From contig JAJYGJ010000183.1 of NCBI GenBank assembly GCA_021790695.1, forward strand, positions 1-5,541: a stretch of 5,541 nt of DNA, read 5' to 3'. The DNA comes from Nitrospirota bacterium (GTDB lineage Bacteria; Nitrospirota; Thermodesulfovibrionia; Thermodesulfovibrionales; JdFR-88). Below the pieces are notes generated by a model that had not been told where the DNA came from, made no database searches, and saw nothing but the letters and a program-made list of their open reading frames with translations. Made by a program: the position numbers and the translations under genes. Below, piece after piece: positions 1 through 5,301 of the stretch; within the stretch, counting starts at the first letter, position 1; each line of letters starts with the position of its first letter.

Positions 1-602
1 TCCCGGAAATTGTCCGGTTTCACGCCGCCGTCCACCTCTATCAGGGCATCGGGGTTTTTCATCGCGATGAGTTTTTTCGTCTCTTTTATCTTATCCAGGC
101 AGCGGGGTATGAAGGCCTGCCCCCCGAAGCCCGGGTTTACGGACATGATGAGCACGTAGTCCAGGTCGTATATGATCTCCGCCAGGGTTGAAACCGGGGT
201 CGCCGGATTAAGCGCCACGCCCGCGCGCGCGCCATGCTCCTTTATGTGATTGATGGTCCTGTTAAGGTGCACCGACGCCTCCACGTGGACCGATACGAAA
301 TCGGCCCCCGCCCGGATGAAATCGTCGATGTAGCGTTCGGGCTTTTCTATCATCAGGTGCACGTCCAGCGGCAGGCGGGCCGCCTTTCTTATCGCCTCCA
401 CTATAAACGGGCCGATGGTGATGTTGGGGACGAAATGGCCGTCCATGACGTCTACGTGGAGCATGTCCGCCCCGGCCCGCTCCGTCGCCTCGATCTCCGC
501 GGCCAGCGCCCTGAAATCGGCCGACAGAAGAGACGGGGCCAATTTCACCGCGCCGGCCGCCCTTTTTTTCTTTCCGGCGGTTTTCCGGTTTTTTTCCTTC
601 AT
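1..602 (-). CDS. rpe: Ribulose-phosphate 3-epimerase, C-terminus cut by window edge
   Basis: Cytosolic TIM-barrel enzyme interconverting D-ribulose 5-phosphate and D-xylulose 5-phosphate in the pentose-phosphate and Calvin pathways. I translated the reverse strand; 200 residues are visible, and the last few dozen lie off the window. Family signatures, in order: APSLLSADF (22-30), HVDVMDGHFVPNITIGP (49-65), LPLDVHLMIEKPERY (77-91), NPATP (132-136), IMSVNPGFGGQ (152-162) and VDGGV (190-194). The expected metal ligands and catalytic acids are present: H49, D51, H82 and D191. The ATG at 602-600 overlaps the TAA of the PASTA gene by one base (TAATG), so translation is probably coupled. Compared with usual family starts there is a Lys/Arg-rich extension of about 18 residues. 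A GTG at 548-546 (codon 19), preceded by AAGGG, gives a normal-length protein and is a serious alternative start. Third gene of the rsmB operon. Identity is near certain; the exact start is not. Confidence 0.96.
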   Translation of the reverse strand, partial: MKEKNRKTAGKKKRAAGAVKLAPSLLSADFRALAAEIEATERAGADMLHVDVMDGHFVPNITIGPFIVEAIRKAARLPLDVHLMIEKPERYIDDFIRAGADFVSVHVEASVHLNRTINHIKEHGARAGVALNPATPVSTLAEIIYDLDYVLIMSVNPGFGGQAFIPRCLDKIKETKKLIAMKNPDALIEVDGGVKPDNFR

Positions 603-1291
603 TATTGCAGTTCCATGAAGACCTTCTGACCCGGCCCGATCCTGGAGCCGGGCGCGGGCGACTGCGCCTTTACCGTTCCCGCGGGCGGACCTGAACCCGC
701 GAAGACGGGATCGATTCCGAGCGCCTGGCAGAGATCCTGGGCCTGCGCCGCGCTCATCCCCTTGAAATCAGGACAATAATAGCTTACCTGAAGGGGGCCG
801 TCGCTGGCAATGAGGTGGACCGGCCCGGTTTTTTCTCCCGGTTCCGGGTCCTGGGCGATGACGGCGCCCGCGGGTACCCGGTCCGAATGGACGCGGATCG
901 TTTCCGACGCAACCAGGCTGTCTTTGCTCAGGAGGGCGACGGCGTCTCCGATCTGCAGACCGAGCACGGAGGGCATACGCTCCGTCGCGGGCCCTTCGCT
1001 TATGGTTACCGTTACCGCGGAGTCGATCTTTATCGGCTGCCCCTCCGCAGGGTCCTGGCTGTCGATGTCGCCCGGCGGCACGACTGGATCGAACTGCCTG
1101 CCTGCAATCCGGAGCCTGAGCCCCAGGTCCCGGAGAAGTCCCCTCGCGGCCTCCGGCGGCTGGCCCGTCAGCTCCGGTACGGAAACAGTCTTGTTCCTCA
1201 AGATGAGCTTGTAGGTCAGAAACCCTGATCCCGCCCCGAGAAGAAGCAACAGGAAAAGATAAAAAAACCTCCGGAGGATCTTCTTCAGCAT
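602..1291 (-). CDS. Membrane-anchored triple-PASTA-domain protein
   Basis: 229-residue protein with an N-terminal basic cytoplasmic tail (MLKKILRRF), one hydrophobic helix at about residues 9-30, and three PASTA repeats outside the membrane: about 35-100, 104-165 and 169-229. Each repeat has the typical 'V/MP.l.G...' opening and a QDP/QSP..G motif (residues 79-84, 147-152, 210-215). PASTA domains in Ser/Thr kinases and class B PBPs are linked to peptidoglycan or muropeptide sensing. Here no kinase or transpeptidase domain is attached, so the protein could be a stand-alone wall-binding or scaffold protein; that role is inference. C173 and C188 in repeat 3 could form a disulfide. The ATG overlaps the end of rsmB by 7 bases (ATGCTGA) and is preceded by AAGGA inside rsmB, supporting this start and translational coupling. 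The rsmB-PASTA-rpe order is, from general knowledge, recurrent in Geobacter-like genomes. Confidence 0.9.
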   Translation of the reverse strand: MLKKILRRFFYLFLLLLLGAGSGFLTYKLILRNKTVSVPELTGQPPEAARGLLRDLGLRLRIAGRQFDPVVPPGDIDSQDPAEGQPIKIDSAVTVTISEGPATERMPSVLGLQIGDAVALLSKDSLVASETIRVHSDRVPAGAVIAQDPEPGEKTGPVHLIASDGPLQVSYYCPDFKGMSAAQAQDLCQALGIDPVFAGSGPPAGTVKAQSPAPGSRIGPGQKVFMELQ

Positions 1292-2724
1292 AGCTTCCTT
1301 AATTTTGCCATAAAAAACCCGTCCATGTCTTCACGATGCGGGTACGTCCGCAGAAAGCCGTTTTTCATGAGCGGCAGAAGCGCCGGCGGGACCTCTTCAT
1401 CGATTGCGAAGCAGCCTTTCATGGCCGCGAGGAAATCGCCTGTCACCATTTCACCCTCTTCCGGCTCCGTGGAGCAGGTTGAATAGAGGAGGGTGCCGCC
1501 TTTTTTAAGCGCCTTTGAGCAGGCGGCAAGCATCCGGAGCTGTCTTGCCGCGAACCCCGCCAGGTCTTTTTCGCCGTGCCGGTATTTCACGTCGGGGTTT
1601 CTCCTTATGACGCCCAGGGAGGAGCACGGCGCGTCCAGGAGCACGCGGTCGAACCGCCCCGGCATTCCGTAAACGGCCCCTCCCTCATCCGTTATGTCGC
1701 CCTGCAAGACCGAAACGGATCCTTGTCTTTGGCCCAATCCCAGCCGGCTTAAATTTTCCTTGAGCCTCTCCAGCCTGCCCGGATCGATATCGACGGCCAC
1801 CACCTGTCCCAAACCTTTCATCAGCTCGGCTATATGAGTGGTTTTCCCGCCGGGGGCGGCGCAGGCGTCAAGGACTTTTTCGCCCGGCAAGGGCGCAAGG
1901 AGATATGCGGCCAGTTGCGCGGCCTCGTCCTGCGCGGTGCAAAACGGGTGGAGGAATTCCATCTCCCTGAAAGAGGTCCGCGCCCTGCCGGCCAATGCGG
2001 CGGCGCCTTCCTCCGGCCCGATTATTTTTATTCCGGCCGGGCTGAAACGGGTGGGCTCGGCCCTTATGCCCTTCAGGGCGAGGATTTGAAGGACTTCCTC
2101 GCGGGTCTTCCTGAGCGTGTTGACCCTGAGCACAAGGGGAGGCACACGGTTGCCGGCGAGGGCCAGGTCGAGGGCGCCCGCGGCGCCGAGCCTGCCTGCC
2201 CATCTCCTTATCAGCCATACGGGATGCGAGGTGAGCGTGCTTATGGCCATTGTCCGCCTTTCGGCGCCGGTCGCCGGATTTTTGGCCTCCGCCTCAAGGG
2301 CGGAGAGCCTTTCATCCAGGGCCCTTTTGTTCCGGATGATGTTTCTGAGCACCGCGTTCACAAGCGACGGCTTGCCGCCCCTGAAAGCAAAAGCCTTTTC
2401 AAGATTTACGGCCTCGTTTACCGCGGCCCTTGCCGGTATGCGCGTAAAGAATATCTGGTAGGCCGCGAGCCGGAGATTGTCAGCCGTCCGGACGCTCCTG
2501 CCCCGGGCCGGCATGCCCGGCTTTTTGAGAAACCCCGAGATCAGGTAGTCCAGGAGGTCTTTTTGCCTCAGGACCCCGTAGACCAGCTCCATCAGGAGTG
2601 CCCTTTCCCTGCGGGGCAGGGCGCTTCCACCCGCCGGGAAAAGGGCCTCCTTGGGTTGGACATTGCCCCTGCCGATCAGGCCAAGGGCTTCCAGGGCATG
2701 TGCGCGCGCGTCGGCGGCAGACAT
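1285..2724 (-). CDS. rsmB: 16S rRNA (cytosine-C5)-methyltransferase RsmB
   Basis: SAM-dependent enzyme that makes m5C967 (E. coli numbering) in 16S rRNA. 479 residues; E. coli RsmB is about 430. A NusB-like RNA-binding domain fills about residues 1-150 (note VNAVLRNI at 122-129). The Rossmann methyltransferase domain follows: SAM-binding motif I VLDACAAPGGKTTHIA (284-299), VVAVDID (308-314), motif IV LLDAPCSSLG (362-371) and motif VI LLYSTCSTEPEE (412-423). Both cysteines of the RsmB/Nop2 mechanism are present: C417 in STC (nucleophile) and C367 in DAPCSS (product release). An in-frame TAG 18 bases upstream limits the start to this ATG or a later one. The ribosome binding site is poor, with only AGG next to the ATG. 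First gene of a leftward operon with the PASTA gene and rpe. No fmt or DUF116 gene lies upstream; the AT-rich block begins there. Confidence 0.95.
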   Translation of the reverse strand: MSAADARAHALEALGLIGRGNVQPKEALFPAGGSALPRRERALLMELVYGVLRQKDLLDYLISGFLKKPGMPARGRSVRTADNLRLAAYQIFFTRIPARAAVNEAVNLEKAFAFRGGKPSLVNAVLRNIIRNKRALDERLSALEAEAKNPATGAERRTMAISTLTSHPVWLIRRWAGRLGAAGALDLALAGNRVPPLVLRVNTLRKTREEVLQILALKGIRAEPTRFSPAGIKIIGPEEGAAALAGRARTSFREMEFLHPFCTAQDEAAQLAAYLLAPLPGEKVLDACAAPGGKTTHIAELMKGLGQVVAVDIDPGRLERLKENLSRLGLGQRQGSVSVLQGDITDEGGAVYGMPGRFDRVLLDAPCSSLGVIRRNPDVKYRHGEKDLAGFAARQLRMLAACSKALKKGGTLLYSTCSTEPEEGEMVTGDFLAAMKGCFAIDEEVPPALLPLMKNGFLRTYPHREDMDGFFMAKLRKLC

Positions 2725-2889
2725 GCCTATATGATACAGAACCTATCTCAAAATCGTTTCTCTCCAACCGGCCCGCCATTGCCCTTTTTTGTGTTTTTTT
2801 GTTCAAGCTGAAGAGCTTAATCTTCTGTTTTTAAATGATTTTTTACTCCAGACTGTTCAAAGTGTTCAATAAAACACTCCCAAAAACAA

Positions 2890-2942
2890 AAAACAAAAAC
2901 CTTTCCGGCTTCGGCCCTTTGAAAATGAAAAACCTTGCCGGC
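2890..2942. repeat. Near-direct repeat, two 20-21 base copies
   Basis: Copy 1 is at 2890-2909 and copy 2 at 2922-2942, separated by 12 bases. Both read AAAA, then an A-run, then ACCTT, ending in CCGGC. They differ by about two substitutions and one indel. The A-rich halves inflate the similarity, so chance or local duplication are both possible. Confidence 0.4.
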
Positions 2943-3009
2943 GATATCACAATCCTCCGGGCTGTTATGTTGTCCGCATAAACAGTTTTGTTTTCTACTT
3001 TTTTAATGG

Positions 3010-3024
3010 AACCCGCGGCGGGTT
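3010..3024. other. Perfect 6-bp GC-rich stem-loop in the AT-rich spacer
   Basis: AACCCG (3010-3015), loop CGG (3016-3018), CGGGTT (3019-3024). It stands out against the AT-rich background. An 8-bp inverted pair, AAACAGTT (2980-2987) and AACTGTTT (3032-3039), encloses it and could extend a larger structure. There is no proper T-run directly after it on either strand, so a terminator call is not supported. Role unknown. Confidence 0.4.
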
Positions 3025-3191
3025 TGAAGATAACTGTTTTTGATACCCCTTCTAACCTGTCTTTTGAGATGAGCGCTGCCGATATAAGAATGCGCCCTGA
3101 AGTCTTATTTCCAAAATTTTCTTGAAAATTGTAAAGTACTACCAGAAGTGCGCGATGCATGGTCAAGATAAAACATTAAAAGTTTAAACAA

Positions 3192-3197
3192 TATAAG
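3192..3197 (+). promoter_or_regulatory. Possible -10 element (TATAAG) for the ATPase-DUF4276 operon
   Basis: TATAAG matches five of six bases of the sigma70 -10 consensus and lies about 45 bases upstream of the ATPase ATG. I found no good -35 box at 16-18 bases spacing, so activation, a different sigma factor or a false hit are all possible. An 8-bp palindrome, GTTTAAAC (3182-3189), sits just upstream in the spacer position where an operator could lie. A start about 7 bases downstream would fall at about 3204. Confidence 0.25.
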
Positions 3198-3218
3198 TAA
3201 AAAATGTCATTGAATGCG

Positions 3219-3237
3219 CTCCTCATTAAATAGGAGG
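3219..3237 (+). promoter_or_regulatory. Strong SD with a facing anti-SD hairpin
   Basis: AGGAGG at 3232-3237 lies five bases before the ATG at 3243 and decides that start over the GTG at 3237, which is part of the SD itself. CTCCT at 3219-3223 can pair with AGGAG at 3232-3236 across an 8-base AT loop, hiding the SD. The SD is clear; the hairpin is short (5 bp) and its regulatory use is inferred. Confidence 0.6.
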
Positions 3238-3242
3238 TGAGT

Positions 3243-4442
3243 ATGCAACTTATAAAGTCGCTGCGCTTAAATGAAATCCTCTCCTTTGCTCCGGAAGCGG
3301 ATGCGATTTCTCTTGCTCCACTGAATGTAATCATTGGGCCTAATGGATCTGGGAAGTCGAATTTGATTGAAGCTATAGAGTTACTTCACTCTACCCCTAC
3401 GGCTTTTGCTTCAGCTATCCGAGATGGCGGTGGTGTCCGTGAATGGCTGTGGAAAGGAAAAGGTGGCACCAATAATGCGCGGATCGAGGCTATCATTCAG
3501 GATACACAACAAATTAGAGATTTACGATATTTGCTTAGCTTTACCGCATCTGGCCTGCGTACTGAGGTGACGGATGAGGTACTTGAAGAAAAGGAGAAAC
3601 GTCGTCCATGGGAAGATGATGTGTTCTTTTTCTACCGCTATTCGGCTGGGCGGCCAGTTATAAATGTATGCGAAATTGTGGAAGGGGAGTGCCCGTCAGG
3701 AAGTCGAAAAATACGTCACTTGGAGCGACAAAGCCTTGTGCCTGACGAATCCGTGCTTTCACAACGAAAAGATCCGGACTTATATCCTGAGTTGACATGG
3801 GTTGGGCAGAAGTTTGGGCGTATCCTGACATTTCGCGAGTGGAACTTTGGACGCTATGCACCCCTTCGTCAACCACAGCCGGCTGATTTGCCGGTTGATA
3901 ACATATTGCCAGATTCACGTAATCTGGGACTTATTCTCAATCAGCTTGAGCATACAGATGTGGGACCACAACTTGATCGCCTTTTGAATCGATTTTTACC
4001 TCGTTATCAGCGATTCAGCACTTTGATTCAGGGCGGGACAGTGCAATTCTATCTACACGCGCAAGGGTTAAAAGCCCCTGTCCCGGCAACGCGACTTTCG
4101 GATGGTACAATTAGATTTCTAGCTATATTGGCTTTATTGTTATCACCTACTCCGCCGCCGCTTATCTGCATAGAAGAGCCCGAACTGGGGCTTCATCCTG
4201 ATGCGTTGTCGCTGCTTGCAGAACTGATGGTTGACGCCAGCATGCGCACTCAGCTTATTGTCACTACGCATTCCGATTCCTTTGTGTCAGCATTGACAGA
4301 GGAGGCTGAGTCTGTCCTTGTATGTGAATATAGAGACGGAACAGTGCTAACGCGGGTGGAGGCAGACAAACTACGCTACTGGCTGGATAAGTACCGGCTG
4401 GGCGAGATTTGGCGAATCGGGGAACTTGGAGGCAATCCATGA
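3243..4442 (+). CDS. AAA family ATPase, AAA_21/RecF-SMC-like, defence-type
   Basis: 399-residue ABC/SMC-class ATPase, complete. Walker A GPNGSGKS is at 32-39 after a short N-terminal strand region. A middle insert of about 100-250 has no long coiled coil, unlike Rad50 or SMC. Then come the signature-like LSDGTIRFL (285-293), Walker B LICIEEPELGLHP (307-319, with the EE pair for hydrolysis and D-loop residues) and the switch His in TTHSDSF (341-347). All catalytic elements are intact. It resembles the COG4637-type predicted ATPases and, in architecture, the ATPase half of PARIS (AriA) and OLD systems. No TOPRIM domain is fused; the neighbouring gene probably supplies the partner function (inference). 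The start is ATG 3243, set by AGGAGG five bases upstream. The stop overlaps the next start as ATGA. Composition is clearly lower in G+C than flanking core genes, suggesting transfer. Likely role: sensor or scaffold ATPase of a two-gene system. ATPase class is secure; function is not. Confidence 0.9.
   Translation: MQLIKSLRLNEILSFAPEADAISLAPLNVIIGPNGSGKSNLIEAIELLHSTPTAFASAIRDGGGVREWLWKGKGGTNNARIEAIIQDTQQIRDLRYLLSFTASGLRTEVTDEVLEEKEKRRPWEDDVFFFYRYSAGRPVINVCEIVEGECPSGSRKIRHLERQSLVPDESVLSQRKDPDLYPELTWVGQKFGRILTFREWNFGRYAPLRQPQPADLPVDNILPDSRNLGLILNQLEHTDVGPQLDRLLNRFLPRYQRFSTLIQGGTVQFYLHAQGLKAPVPATRLSDGTIRFLAILALLLSPTPPPLICIEEPELGLHPDALSLLAELMVDASMRTQLIVTTHSDSFVSALTEEAESVLVCEYRDGTVLTRVEADKLRYWLDKYRLGEIWRIGELGGNP
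4428..4442 (+). promoter_or_regulatory. SD and ATGA stop/start overlap coupling the two genes
   Basis: GGAGG (4428-4432) lies inside the last ATPase codons, six bases before the ATG at 4439. The TGA of the ATPase is at 4440-4442. This arrangement fixes the start of the second gene and indicates translational coupling. Confidence 0.8.
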
Positions 4443-5098
4443 AGGGAATTGCTATTTATGTCGAGGGAGGAGGTGACAATGTCCACCAGAAAGCAGAACT
4501 GCGCAGAGGGCTCGATATGCTGCTTAAATCCCAAAAAGATGCTGCACGCACTAAAAAAATGCGCTGGAAATTGGTTCCTTGTGGCAGTCGAGGTGCCGCT
4601 TATGACGCTTTTATGAATTCCCTGCATTCTGATGACGCCTTCATTAATGTTCTATTGATAGATTCTGAAGAAGGAATTTCGGCCAGAATTACAAATGATG
4701 AGACTGAAAATGCCCGAATTCGGGTCGCTCATTTAACACAGCGTGATGGATGGAACTTGGCAGTGGTGGACCCAAAACAAGTTCATCTTATGGTTCAGTG
4801 CATGGAGGCTTGGATTGTTTCTGATCCGGAAGCATTGGCCCAATTCTATGGGCAAGGGTTCTTACGTAATGCCCTGTCAAGCAGGCAGAATCTGGAGGAT
4901 GAACCGAAGCCAGATATTTATGAAACGCTTGCACGGACGACCCGTAATACTCAAAAAGGCGAGTACGGGAAAATTAAGCATGCAAGCAAGTTGCTCGAAC
5001 GCATTGATCCTTCTGAAGTAGTTAGACGCTGTCCGCATTTTTCTATTTTTATACAATGGCTTGATCATGAGATTGCAGATGATCCCCGAAACGGGTAG
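4439..5098 (+). CDS. DUF4276-type protein, possible TOPRIM-like effector
   Basis: 219 residues, complete. I recognise a DUF4276-like pattern: MKGIAIYVEGGGD at the N-terminus, KLVPCGSRGAAYDAF (44-58), VLLIDSEEG (71-79), HLMVQCMEAW (116-125) with DPEALAQFYGQGF (129-141) following, and a basic KGEYGKIKHASKLL (173-186). The first-strand Glu (E9, with D13) and the later D75-x-E77 after a hydrophobic strand resemble the E and DxD/DxE acids that bind metal in TOPRIM domains, so a metal-dependent nuclease or related role is plausible but inferred. The ATG at 4439 overlaps the ATPase stop by 4 bases and has GGAGG six bases upstream; in-frame starts further upstream are unnecessary. Strict coupling suggests fixed stoichiometry with the ATPase. 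No signal peptide or membrane helix is seen. Family assignment is from memory of motifs, without a profile search. Confidence 0.8.
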   Translation: MKGIAIYVEGGGDNVHQKAELRRGLDMLLKSQKDAARTKKMRWKLVPCGSRGAAYDAFMNSLHSDDAFINVLLIDSEEGISARITNDETENARIRVAHLTQRDGWNLAVVDPKQVHLMVQCMEAWIVSDPEALAQFYGQGFLRNALSSRQNLEDEPKPDIYETLARTTRNTQKGEYGKIKHASKLLERIDPSEVVRRCPHFSIFIQWLDHEIADDPRNG

Positions 5099-5286
5099 AC
5101 ATATCCCATATTCTATCGGTAATCCTCGCTATCGTTGATTTGTGAGAAAAGTGAAAAGGGCAAGGTCTTGACGGGTTGTTGCCCAAATCCGTTTGAATTT
5201 TCCCATTTTCAACTTTCATGGTTTTGAGAGGTCCCCCGTCATTTCAAGTTTTCGTCGAAAATTTTCCGGTTTTGTAATAAGATATT
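5099..5286. other. AT-rich spacer between the cassette and dxr
   Basis: 188 bases holding the alternative stem-loops at 5158-5192 and otherwise T/A-rich sequence. TAATAA/TAAGAT near 5274-5281 could be a -10 for dxr, but no good -35 is seen. No small gene is supported. This spacer probably contains the right margin of the inserted segment. Confidence 0.5.
5158..5201 (+). terminator. Possible terminator or alternative stem-loops after the cassette
   Basis: Two overlapping stems compete. Stem A is GGGCAA (5158-5163) with TTGCCC (5179-5184), 6 bp with a 15-base loop. Stem B is ACGGGTT (5171-5177) with AATCCGT (5186-5192), 7 bp including one G-U, an 8-base loop, then TTGAATTTT. Stem B has a loose terminator shape for the rightward cassette, but the T-tract is interrupted. 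On the opposite strand stem A is followed by TTTTCACTTTT, yet no leftward gene ends there. Confidence 0.35.
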
Positions 5287-5301
5287 ATGGGCTTACGAGA
5301 G

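Larger units (their letters stand above)
2725..3236. other. AT-rich spacer with no convincing gene
   Basis: 512 bases between the start of rsmB and the ATPase gene, about 30-40% G+C in the lines counted against about 60% in flanking genes. On the minus strand a 107-codon ORF (3166-2843, TTG start or ATG at 3160) has no ribosome binding site and no recognisable domain. On the plus strand an ATG at 2835 opens 48 codons to a TAA at 2979-2981, and the same frame resumes at 2982 through an ATG at 3006 to a TGA at 3123-3125. Neither plus-strand segment has a Shine-Dalgarno sequence, although the residue mix is protein-like. Also present are T-rich tracts (2785-2797, 2828-2844), a tandem TGTTCAA (2854-2860 and 2863-2869), a near-direct repeat and a GC hairpin listed separately. 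I see no convincing rsmB promoter. The stretch could be a regulatory leader, a decayed gene, or the margin of an insertion. Confidence 0.6.

Noticed and set aside
234..629. 131-codon plus-strand ORF opposite rpe
   Set aside because: The minus strand gives textbook Rpe motifs across the same bases.
810..1228. Two overlapping plus-strand ORFs of about 135 codons opposite the PASTA gene
   Set aside because: The reverse strand encodes a clear three-repeat PASTA protein; these translations are compositionally random.
1834..2811. Long 325-codon plus-strand ORF opposite rsmB
   Set aside because: It is the antisense shadow of a well-supported RsmB gene with intact motifs; the open frame follows from high-GC codon bias, and its translation shows no family signature.
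2810..2832. GAAGA-TCTTC hairpin followed by TGTTTTT as a plus-strand terminator
   Set aside because: The stem is only five AT-rich pairs, and no plus-strand gene ends upstream of it.
3069..3083. MSAAD reading at 3069 resembling the MSAAD start of RsmB
   Set aside because: It covers only five residues with different codons and on opposite strands; most likely coincidence, not a duplicated rsmB 5' end.
3237..3242. GTG at 3237 as the ATPase start
   Set aside because: It is part of the AGGAGGTG Shine-Dalgarno sequence; the ATG at 3243 has ideal five-base spacing.
4409..4438. An upstream in-frame start for the DUF4276 gene
   Set aside because: It would lie inside the ATPase frame without its own ribosome binding site, whereas ATG 4439 has GGAGG six bases upstream and begins at the family-like MKGIAIYVEGGGD.
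5262..5273. TTTTCCGGTTTT, also present at 581-592 in rpe
   Set aside because: A 12-base low-complexity match, explained in rpe by Lys/Asn/Arg codons; no longer similarity and no repeat structure.
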